From Aradus depressus (lineage: Eukaryota > Arthropoda > Insecta > Hemiptera > Aradidae), in contig OY759222.1 of assembly GCA_963662175.1 (NCBI GenBank), positions 6,492,713 to 6,556,712 of the forward strand: 64,000 nucleotides of DNA, written 5' to 3'. The notes under the pieces were generated by a model, which had not been told where the DNA came from, did not search any database, and was given only the letters and a program-made list of their open reading frames with translations. The position numbers and the translations under genes are program-made. The stretch's first letter is position 1. Each line of letters opens with the position of its first letter. Below are positions 55,101 to 64,000 of this stretch, one piece after another.

Positions 55101-55546
55101 CATATATTTTTTTCCTATTTGCAGTCAGGACAAGGACTGCTCCCGAATCACCCCCATAGAATAATTCTCGTCTTGAGCCAAACTTACGTATTCAGATTTG
55201 ATTTCTTCATTCCCACAGTAATGTGGACAGTAAAGCTTGGAATACCATTTTAATATTAAATAAATGCACATAATTTTACATTATATTCGAACAACCCTTC
55301 CTTTTTTTCTATTTGAAAAAGAAATTAAAACTATAAAACTGAGCCCTGAATAATTGAAGATGATCATTGCATGAATAAGATTAACTTCAACGAGCACAAA
55401 ACTTTTAAGAATTAAAACGTGAAACTGTATTCAAATCTCTTGTTTAAGGGAGCGACGTTGATTTTCTCTACTTGTTGAGATTTCTGGAAAAGCTTCGTTC
55501 AATAGAATGAAGAAAAACTGTGATGTGGCCATGACAGGAGAACGAT

Positions 55547-56050
55547 CTGAGATGAACAGTTGTAAGCGCTCTAAGAGCGATCTGAGATGAACAGTTGTGA
55601 GCGCTCTAACGCACAAATGAACAATCATCAGTTACTTTGAACTTGAAATTTTGAATGGAGAAGTCACATGTGATAAAATAGATCTGATTAGATGATGGCT
55701 GAAATCTGAAGAAAATTGAGATAATTCTACAAGATACCACTTATTTTTATGACCTAATCAAAAAACTTTTCAAGTATAATTTGTAGAGAAAACTAGAAGA
55801 CACATTTTATATCCGATACGATTTTTTGTACGTCGTCTGGTTTTCGATATACCCGCCAAAAACCGTCCAAAAATGCTTTTTTGAAACATATTTTTAGATA
55901 CATATTTCCTTGAATTCCTGAAAACTGTTTATAGTAGTATCGAAAAATGGTTTCATACCAAAAATGTTCCTTATTAAATTTGAGATAGAACCAATACGAC
56001 GGAAGTTGTAGTCCCTCGAAGAATGTAAAATAAAATAAATTTCCGTATGA
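55547..56050 (+). repeat. Family B copy 3, preceded by a short duplication
   Basis: GCGATCTGAGATGAACAGTT is present twice about 33 bp apart (55547-55612). From about 55600 the family B order follows: GAACTTGAAATTTTGAATGG, AAGTCACATGTGATAAAATA, later GAACCAATACGACGGAAGTT. Confidence 0.6.
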
Positions 56051-58147
56051 AATATTTCTATAAATACCAATTAATTATAAAATATTTTTTTATTATTGGT
56101 AATTTTTATGAAACATGGTAAAAATGAAGAAAAAATAAAATATATATTTGATGTTGCCATGATAAAGAATTGAATTGCCATGACAAGACATTCATTGATT
56201 ATATCAAACTTAAAAAAAAAAGAAAAAAAACTTAGAAGAGAGAGATGTGCTGATTGAAAACGAGGAGAAGAGGAGACAATTTCCTAAAACAGTAACAGGC
56301 GACTAGATTCATATCAAATCATTCCTAGATCATTTTATTGAAGGTGCAGCTGCATTTTTTTTTTCTCGGAAGTGCCTAGCTGAGGGTCTCTGTCTCTACT
56401 CTGTACGGATAATCGAGACACGGTTAATCGAGGTTCCACTATACATATATCTTAGATATCTTATTTCTTTTGCTTGTGTTCTTCCTTGGGAAGTCCAAGT
56501 TAACAGCTCAAAGTCCCCTTAAGGTCGACAAATTGTTGAAATAAGATATCCCCCTGGATATCCCAGTTCATCTCTGGTAACTCTCTCATCCTCTTTTCAA
56601 TCCTCCAAACTTTCTTCTTCCGGAGTTGCTCAAAGAGCCGGGGGTTTATCAATTTATTCTACAAATAGTGGAGGTTGTCTCTTCAGCTCAACTTTGTTAA
56701 TTAATGGGTCGAGTTAGATTTGACAAAGTTAAGTTATTTTGGAGGTAGATGCCAGCTGGTTCCTGGCTTCTCTGTTAGTCGCAGATATCGCCCTCTCTCA
56801 CTTTCCTCCTAACAAGAGTTCATCCTCAGGCTTTTGGAGGCTTATAAACTAACTTTTTCTTTGTATCTACTCATTAAGCCCATTTGTTTTTCTTTCAAGT
56901 TATTTTTTTTTTTGTTTTGGCTATCGAAGTAAAATCAATACAACAGTCCCAATGCATTGGGACTTAAATTAAATTAATTAAACTCAAGTAATAATTAACG
57001 ACCAGGTACCTACCATACACAAAATATTAGTGTGTTATAACAAAATAATCAACACAAAATATGTTAAAATCAACAACTGAAATTTTCATCAGTCTAGTCA
57101 TCCAGTCTTATACAGTAAGTAGTAGTAAGTAAGTATCCTCAATTAAATAAGTCTTAATTTTTTTTTTCAGCAAATCGGTCCAACATTTTTTTAGCTGAAT
57201 TTTATTCTTTACTATTTCATTATCGTTCAGCTGATAGCACTAAATGTACTCTAAAAAAACAATTATTTTCCCTTTTTACTGCTTTCATTGAATATATTCT
57301 AAAGTATGCAGTTAGTCTTAATAGTATTTTTATTTTAGGTAAACATTGCACCGCCGTGGGAGAGATATTAAAATTGTCGCGCGTTTTGTTGTAACACGCA
57401 CGACGACGATGCGTTCACTAAACCCTCATACTTCGCCGATTGGCAACATTCGTTGGAGTTCAAACTTTAAGAAAGCGTAATTTGAATCCAAATAACGTTT
57501 GACTGGGAACTGAAGCTTCCTATATTCTTGTATTGACTATAATGTTTGTCTGTGGTAGAGCTGTCGTTATATATTAGAAGTTTTTTAAATTAGGTACATT
57601 AGATCGCACTTTTCTGAGGGGGTTAGGGGTGGCCACGCCCCCCCCCCCCCCCCAGCTACGCCAACGTCAGTCGGTTGATACTTGTATTCTTTTATTTCTT
57701 ATGTTATTATTCTTAGGAGACCTACATCCCAGGATAAAGATTATTTTTCATTTAATTTCATTTCAAATTGTCGGGGTTTCCGTCACCTAATCCCGAATCA
57801 GTATAGAAATGAAATTTAGATTGTGTTTTCACACCGGGAGATAGATCATAATTCATACAGACTGAAGAGTGGTCTGAATGTTCGGTACGGTACGGTACAG
57901 GCTGAGGGCTTGAGGGGGGGAGCATGGAAAATTGAGAGAGTGAAATTAATTGAAACAGTAATTGACACTTTCCGATTTATCACACAACGGGAAAATCAAA
58001 ATTAATGGCCACTGGCTTTTAATAAACTACCTTCTCACTTCATAAATTTCGGGAATTTGAGTTTCCGGAATTAGTTCTTCATTATATTTATCTGTTAACG
58101 AAGTGTGTGAGACTCATTTTCCAATTTTTGAACAATCCAGCTATAAA
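56051..58147. other. Two kilobases without recognisable gene
   Basis: AT-rich. A CpG-bearing patch at 57345-57425 (GTCGCGCGTTTTGTTGTAAC, CACGCACGACGACGATGCG) stands out and might be a promoter remnant. A run of C lies at 57636-57653. No protein motif. Confidence 0.4.
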
Positions 58148-58245
58148 CAATATAAAGAAAAATATTGTCTATTTCACAAAAAATATGTAATTTCGGTATT
58201 GCTACCAATCTCAGCCATGACTTAACAAATGATCATTGGGGCATC
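58148..58245 (-). repeat. Unnamed dispersed repeat, pair of 1395-1490
   Basis: Complementary to 1395-1490 over TTTGTGAAATAGACAATAT and GGTAGCAATACCGAAA. Confidence 0.6.
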
Positions 58246-59560
58246 CAAATCTTCTTACTAAATTTCAAGTCGATGGTTGATTACAACGACAGTTATAGTG
58301 GTTTTTGAGTTAAGCCCCCCTTCTCTTGGCCAGACTCCACTGAAAATTAATGTGTAGTCCTTATGGGGTTTTGAATTCAAATATGAAATTTCGTGTCGAA
58401 TGAATGTATTCTATCGGCAGTTATAAAAATTTTTCTGTTAAGACTCCTCCCTAATCCCCCAATCCTTTTGGTTAATTCGGCTGAAATACAATAGGTGTCG
58501 TCGTTGGAGGATTCACTATAAATTTCGTTATGATACATTCCTTCTATCGGAAGTATTATCATGTCCACAGACACACAGACAATTTTTTTTTCATATTTTT
58601 TTATATATACCTATTTTTTTAAATTTTAATATTTTTTAACTATTTTTAATTTATTATTATTATTATGTTTTTTTTTTCACACTCTATTTTTAAGGGAGTG
58701 TGGTGATGACCGGAATCTCCCCTCACGCCTCTCTGTCCTTTCGACGCCCCGCCTTCTGGTCTTCCTCCACTGCTGGACAGTGGATGGTTGGGCAGTGTGG
58801 TGGGAGGGTCAGCTTCCTCCCCTCTCCACTAGTTGGAGAGTGGTTTATGGCAGTGTGCGGGAGTACTACTGGTGCTGTCCTCGTCGAGTTTCTTATATAT
58901 TTTAATTTATTATTATTATTATGTTTTTTTTTTTTCACACACTATTTTTAAGGGAGTGTGGTGATGACCGGAATCTCCCCTCACGCCTCTCTGTCCTTTC
59001 GACGCCCCGCCTTCTGGTCTTCCTCCACTGCTGGACAGTGGATGGTTGGGCAGTGTGGTGGGAGGGTCAGCTTCCTCCCCTCTCCACTAGTTGGAGAGTG
59101 GTTTATGGCAGTGTGCGGGAGTACTACTGGTGCTGTCCTCGTCGAGTTTCTTATATATTTTAATTTATTTTATTTATTTATTTTTTATTTATTTATTTTT
59201 GTTTTATCTTTTTTATTTTATGCTTTCTGTTTATTCATCTACCATTGACTTATTACGTATTTATCTATTTATTATTGTATATGTTTGCTATTATTTTGTA
59301 TTTTTCATTAATTTTTTTTGCTTCTTATTATGTTTTAAATATTTTGTATTACATATTATTTTATCATGTCATCTTATAGTCATCACTTCTGCTTATTGTT
59401 ATTGTTTTTATACGATTGTAAAATAAAAATTTAAAAAAATTTAAAAAAATTGGAATCTAGACGCTCCGAAACTTGAAATTCCGTTTAAAGCTCCGCATCG
59501 AATTGTTGACCGATTACACAACTTGCCCTATACTTGGTATACCTGGGGAAGTAAATAGAG
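58246..59560 (+). repeat. Family A copy split by a LINE 3' end
   Basis: Body modules and ACAGACACACAGACA patch at 58246-58600. The tail (TTGGAATCTAGACGCTCCGA, CCCTATACTTGGTATACC) resumes at about 59449 after the LINE piece. Confidence 0.75.
58605..59445 (+). mobile_element. Jockey-type LINE 3' end with internal 258-bp duplication
   Basis: 3' region of the same LINE as 48985-51373. The GC-rich block starting GGGAGTGTGGTGATGACCGG occurs at about 58693 and again 258 bp later, almost unchanged. It ends in A-rich sequence. Frames across the blocks are repeat artefacts. Confidence 0.85.
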
Positions 59561-59864
59561 TGTTGTTTATTTACAATGGACCCCCTCTCTGGGAGTATTG
59601 TCAGGTATATTTTCAGAGTGGTAGGGACGAGAGGTGGTTGAGGTGAAGGGGGGCGGCAAGATATCAGTGACACTCTGCCGCCCCTTCAGCTCCATTGTCC
59701 AGTTTTGCCGCCTCATACATAATATAAATTCCCTTTTATATCGAGGTTGAAATTATTTTGACGAACATTTTCCATCTCGTCCATAAAATATATTTTGAAC
59801 GTTTCCGAGTAAACAAGTTGAAAGGATTTTGGGAGGAGGAGAGAAGAGAGTGTTCTGGTTTCCA

Positions 59865-59965
59865 ATTCACTTTAGGCAGTTATTAGAGTTTTTGAGTTAA
59901 GTCTCTCCCCTAAACCCACCCTTTCCTTGGTCGATGTGGCTGAAAATCAATAGGTGTCTTACGAA
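59865..59965 (+). repeat. Family A body fragment
   Basis: GGCAGTTATTAGAGTTTTTG and GCTGAAAATCAATAGGTGTC. Surroundings to 60348 show nothing recognisable. Confidence 0.55.
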
Positions 59966-60348
59966 CTGAGATAGGGTTAACAAAACAAAATATCTTTACT
60001 ACTGTACAAAACAAACCACGGTACATTAATATTATAATATAAAAATTAAGAATTTTAAAAACGAAATATGTAAACGTTAAATTCTGAACAGGACTATAAC
60101 ATAAAGAAATGTACAGTACGTAATGAAAACAAGAATAATATTTTTAGACTCACTGAAAAAAGTCCGTAATGCTATCTTGAAGGCAAACACTCCCTTTGAA
60201 TTATTTTCGTACTTACCGCTCGCTAAATTAAATTTATAGTTTACTAAATCTTAATTCGTTGTTTCTAAACCCTGTCCGAATCAACCGGATGTTCGGATAA
60301 TCGGTGTCCGGATTAGTGGGACTCTACTGTATTTCGGATTTTTTAAGG

Positions 60349-60556
60349 GCGCCAGTAGCTCAGATGTAGCGTGCTTGCCTTCTGAGTTCAAGATCGTGGG
60401 TTCGAAATCCGGCTGAGGCCCTTCGGTTTTTTATCTGAGACATGAAAAAGCCGATAAAGTCCCCTACTAGGGTACTTTATATATACCTAGGGGTGGGTAA
60501 AAATTTTAAGTAGACAAAATTCGGGCTCATATTGTGACGAAAGAGCGCTCTGGTAT
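60349..60556 (+). mobile_element. tRNA-derived SINE, 3'-truncated
   Basis: Head GCGCCAGTAGCTCAGATG with box B GGGTTCGAAATCC. The 3' half is degraded after AGCGCTCTGG. Confidence 0.75.
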
Positions 60557-61049
60557 ATCCAGTATATAAATACTTTCTGTGTAAGGAAATGCTTGAAATA
60601 TATATTTTGTGTATAAATATATTGGTGGAAATTTAGTAGGCCGGTTATTCAATGGGAATTGTACGATAGAAAGACAGAGGGAACACACAAAGATAGCGTA
60701 GAAAAGAAAAAAACAGGGACACTTTTACTGTCCTTTCATTTTTTATTTGCTTTTCTTTGTGGCTTTCAAATGTCCTTCCTTCTTTCTGTCTTGAAAAAGT
60801 CATGTCGAAGGTTGTATAAGTAAGTTACTGCATTCAATATCGAGTTCTGGCAAGGAGCAGCCCCAGACGTAGGTGGAGGATGTTAGGAGTAATGCGGAGT
60901 ACAGAACTGTGCAGTAAGGGCTCCGTCAAACACATGAATACTTTTGGCAGTTATACTTGCGTTGAGGAACGTGTACATAATTTGTAATAAATAAAACAAA
61001 CTTCTTTGTAGAAATAATGTTTATTCCATAAAAAAATTGTATACAAAAA
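60557..61049. other. No recognisable feature
   Basis: AT-rich. No frame or repeat assigned. Confidence 0.5.
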
Positions 61050-62045
61050 AAAAAGTACACTTCCCCAGAATGAATTAATCTATTAAGTTTTCGCTCTCTC
61101 TGCAAAACCAATCGACCGTTTTGTACTAAAACTTAATATATACTTACATAGTTATTATGACTCATGCCCGGGCTTTAATTACGAGGTCATATCGCCTAGT
61201 ACCAGAGCGCTCTTTCGTGACTCTGGTAGACAATTTTGCCGACCCTAAATTTTTATTTATCTAGGGCAGGGGTGTTTAACGAGTACCTGACGTCGTACAG
61301 ACTCGGGACCATCGCTTAACGTCCCATCCGAAGGACTCTGGAAGATAAAATAAACTAAGGGCCTCGATCGGGTTACGAACCCTCGATTTTGAGCTTAGAA
61401 GACTTACAGAGTGGCTCTGAATCCTCATACAACATTTTATTTCGATACATTCATTACATCGGCAGTTATTTCGGTATTTGAGCTCCTCGTCTCTGGCCCC
61501 CTTCGACCGATTTCGCAGAAAATAATAGGTCTTTATAAGGTTTTGAATTTAAATTCAAACTTTCATGTCGATACCTTAAATAATGAATATATATATAAAT
61601 TGGTACTTATGGGAATTTTTGAGTTAAGCCCCCCCTTTCTTTGGTTCATTCCCCTGAAAATTATTAAGTGTCGTCCATATAGTGCTGTGAATTTACAGAT
61701 GAAATTTCGTATTAATACATTCATTACAACGGCAGTTATTACAGTTTTTGTGCCTCCCTCATAATCCCCCCCCCCCCCCCCTTTGGCTTCCGATTTGACT
61801 GAAAATCAATAGTTGTCATCGTTAAAGAGTTTTGGATACACATATAAAATTTCATGTTGATACATTCATTCTAGCGGAAATTATCGTGTTCACAGGGACA
61901 CTGTGACAGACATTTCATTCATTTCTGGAATCAAGAGGTCGGAAAACATGAAATTTCGTGGGAAACTCCGGTTCGAATTTCTGACTGATTATACAACTTA
62001 CCCTATACTGCGTATAGCTGAGAAAGTACATTTTCTTGTTTTCCG
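61050..62045 (+). repeat. Long family A copy split by a SINE
   Basis: Head (ACTTCCCCAGAATGAATTAA) to 61142, SINE, then three body modules with a C run at 61768-61781, the ACACTGTGACAGACA patch and a complete tail (CCCTATACTGCGTATAGC) to about 62030. This is the most complete family member here. Confidence 0.8.
61143..61410 (-). mobile_element. tRNA-derived SINE inserted in family A
   Basis: Minus-strand copy from TTATTATGACTCATGCCCGG. The tRNA-like head is partly lost. ACTTACATAG (left) and ACTTACAGAG (right) look like a diverged target duplication. Confidence 0.75.
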
Positions 62046-62509
62046 AAGCTCAATTGGCTCCCAGATCTCTCTAACGGTATGAAGAAGTTCCACCTGAGCG
62101 GGCCAAAATGGCAAAAAGTAGTCTGCTTGGATCAGCAGAGAACATAGTGTGCTGATTGGCTGGAACTGGAGCAGCGTCCAATGGCCGTCTCCGGAGCTCT
62201 TGTACTACCTGGGTCAATTGGGTTCTTGACAAGAGCTCCTCACACATCCGGAATAGCTTATAGGACACTCACCCTTCATGGAGATTGTCGAATAAGACTC
62301 CATGTATATTTTATGATGCTATTAACTCTTTAATGTCCTTCTTATAAGAGAAAAATGTTCATAATGACCAGAAGTATAAATAGATAAAAGAAGACACCTC
62401 CGGAAAAGAATGAACATAGTCACATCCCAGAGAAGAGAGAAGAAACTAAAGCAAAAAGTGTAATAGTAAAGTGTAATATTGAGTGAAGCAAAGTTAAGAG
62501 AACAAAACT
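62046..62509. other. GC-richer patch with an inverted repeat
   Basis: 62071-62268 is open on the minus strand (65 codons) and contains ATTGG/CCAAT motifs. GGAGCTCTTGT at about 62194 pairs with ACAAGAGCTCC at about 62229. A GTGAGT lies just beyond the frame on the minus strand. Protein not recognised; exon status unproven. Confidence 0.25.
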
Positions 62510-62980
62510 TAGTGGTATACGTGCTTGCTTACTGAGTTCAAAACCCGACGAAGTCCTTAGTTTATTTTATCTGGGAGGCAAAACAAAAGGTCCCGAGCCT
62601 GTACGATATCAGATATTCGTTAAGGGTCTTTAATGAGTACCTGGCATTGTGCAGGCTCGGGACCATCGCTTAACGTCCCATCTGAAGGACGGCGTGCTCT
62701 AGTTTTTTTTTTTTTTTTCACCTCCCATATAAAATAAACTAAGATCCTCGTCGGGTTTCGAACCCACGATCTTGAGGTCATATTTTGTACTTTTTGAGGG
62801 CGATGCTAGCTCAGAGGTTTGACTTCTGAGCTCAAGTTCGAAATCCGGCTCAGGCCCTTCTGTTTTTTCTCTGGGAGATAAAGTCGGGCTTAGGTCCACC
62901 AGAGTGACGAAAGAGCGCACTGGTAGTAGGTGATATGACCTTGTAGTTAAAGCCCGGGCATGAGTTATAATAACTAACTA
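62510..62980. mobile_element. Cluster of three SINE pieces, two forming an inverted pair
   Basis: Plus-strand piece 62510-62615, minus-strand piece 62615-62785 joined at the GGTCTTTAATGAGTACCTGG block, and a plus-strand piece 62798-62980 with a shortened head (GCTAGCTCAGAGG) and an internal deletion. The first two face each other and can fold. Confidence 0.7.
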
Positions 62981-64000
62981 TTAAAATAATATATATATAT
63001 ATATATATTATTTGTTTTATTTTTATAATTATTCATTTCATGTTTGTATCCTAAGATTTATTTATCCCCTTTTTTTGGTCCTGTGACCTAATCCTCTTTT
63101 TTTTGGTCAGGGGTTGAAACAACCACAAAATGGAACTCCCTCCCCTCTGGTACGAGACTTAATTAGTCACATGATGTTTAGAACAACACACATTACTGGA
63201 ATGCCTAAAAGGGTTATTAAAACATCGGCCCAGGCGGTCATAAAAAAAAAATTCAGTGGGTGTTTGTACATTGTTTTTTTGTTTTTTTTATAGTTGTGGC
63301 TTTTCGAATATGACATGTTGACATTTTGTGGTGTATAACTTAATTTTCCATGATTTACTCTAAAATGTCTCTCCTTCAAATCCTCCCTATTCCAATTCCT
63401 CCTCAATAAACAATCGTCTCTCTCTGATTAGCCTTTTACGAGTATTCCCCTTCCTCCATACATTCCCTCTCCTTAACATTAACATCGATTTTTTTCTTTA
63501 TTTTTTCATCTTCATCCTTTTATTTCATTTATTTTTTTCATCAGTTTTTATTAAATTAATTGCATTGCAAGTCTGGTCTAGATTTCCTCCTCCCATTTAT
63601 TTTCGTATGATCTCTTCATAATGAAGCTGCTAATTTTAATTATTGTTGTATTATTATTTTATTTTATTTTTTTTTACTTATTTCATAATTATTTATTTTA
63701 TTGTATTTTCTTATTTAGTTATATTCATTTTGTTCTTGTTTCTATCCACTGTAGCACTTTTATCTCTTCACTGATACCAGGGCCCCCACATGCCCTGTGC
63801 TACCGTTGCTACGGCAACGGGGCCCGTGGGCCAAGGGGCCCGCAAGGACGGGGAAAACAATTAAAAAGTAGAACATTTTTAATAAATCATAGAAAGAAAA
63901 CAATAATTAAATCACTAGGACTAGATTTATGTGTATCAATGAAATATTACATCAGAGTAATATAAATTGGTTCATTGGATATGCAGTGCGTTGCGTACAA
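62981..64000. other. No supported gene to the window end
   Basis: (AT)n at 62985-63008, T-rich stretches, and a GC-rich patch at 63771-63857. A minus-strand frame near 63180-63250 (TAWADVLITLLGIP) faintly resembles a GPCR helix 2, but has no good acceptor. Confidence 0.4.
63805..63818. promoter_or_regulatory. X-box-like palindrome GTTGCTACGGCAAC
   Basis: Matches the RFX-factor X-box layout (GTTGCY, two bases, RGCAAC) inside a GC-rich patch. Only motif-level evidence. Confidence 0.3.

Noticed and set aside
58700..59248. Two similar frames of 80-96 codons
   Set aside because: They lie in duplicated LINE 3' untranslated blocks and mirror the DNA duplication.
63180..63250. Possible GPCR helix 2 exon on the minus strand (TAWADVLITLLGIP)
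   Set aside because: No polypyrimidine-AG acceptor before it, surrounding frame is unlike a receptor, and the match is short.

Overview
This window looks like repeat-saturated, AT-rich nuclear DNA from an animal, most likely an arthropod (insect or crustacean). The reasons are a single GPCR exon with spliceosomal splice sites that resembles a biogenic amine (beta-type octopamine) receptor, Tc1, mariner, Harbinger, hAT and Helitron elements, Jockey-type and RTE-type LINEs, and tRNA-derived SINEs. I could not fix the species. Host coding sequence is sparse: one convincing exon at 2792-2986 (minus) and a few weak exon candidates. Nearly everything else is transposable elements, satellites and foldback DNA, often nested.

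Layout. 1-9 kb: end of a Tc1 element with a broken transposase, the GPCR exon, a LINE 3' end, a tRNA-derived SINE, small MITEs and a hAT-type MITE with an 8-bp target duplication. 9-11.6 kb: a 555-bp tandem duplication running into a 69-bp satellite in which each unit carries a tRNA-type B box. 11.9-12.6 kb: a near-perfect 700-bp hairpin element. 13-16.6 kb: a 43-bp tandem array, family A repeats, a LINE reverse transcriptase scrap and a SINE.

16.8-29.6 kb is the centrepiece: a 12,810-bp element flanked by a perfect 6-bp duplication (AAGCAG) and made of two nearly identical inverted arms of about 5.9 kb around a 1-kb array of 40-bp repeats. Each arm carries one copy of a 181-codon gene for a small pipsqueak/CENP-B-type helix-turn-helix protein. 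The two copies point at each other across the array. Upstream of each lie a TATA-like box and four TCGG motifs spaced exactly 10 bp apart. The 6-bp duplication and the 5'-AG ends recall Maverick/Polinton elements, but none of their usual genes is visible. It appears to be an undescribed, non-autonomous giant foldback element.

29.6-48 kb: a mosaic of one dispersed family (called family A here) repeatedly interrupted by SINEs, MITEs and a retro-type insertion, plus a mariner element with a Harbinger element inside it, and a short non-autonomous Helitron. 48.9-51.4 kb: a 5'-truncated Jockey-type LINE with an intact reverse transcriptase frame and a poly(A) tail. 51.6-64 kb: more family A, SINEs (some in inverted pairs), a decayed RTE-type LINE, a duplicated LINE 3' end and long stretches without recognisable content.

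Coordinates of transposons with target duplications and of the exons are exact as read. Limits of old dispersed repeats are approximate, usually within 10-30 bp.
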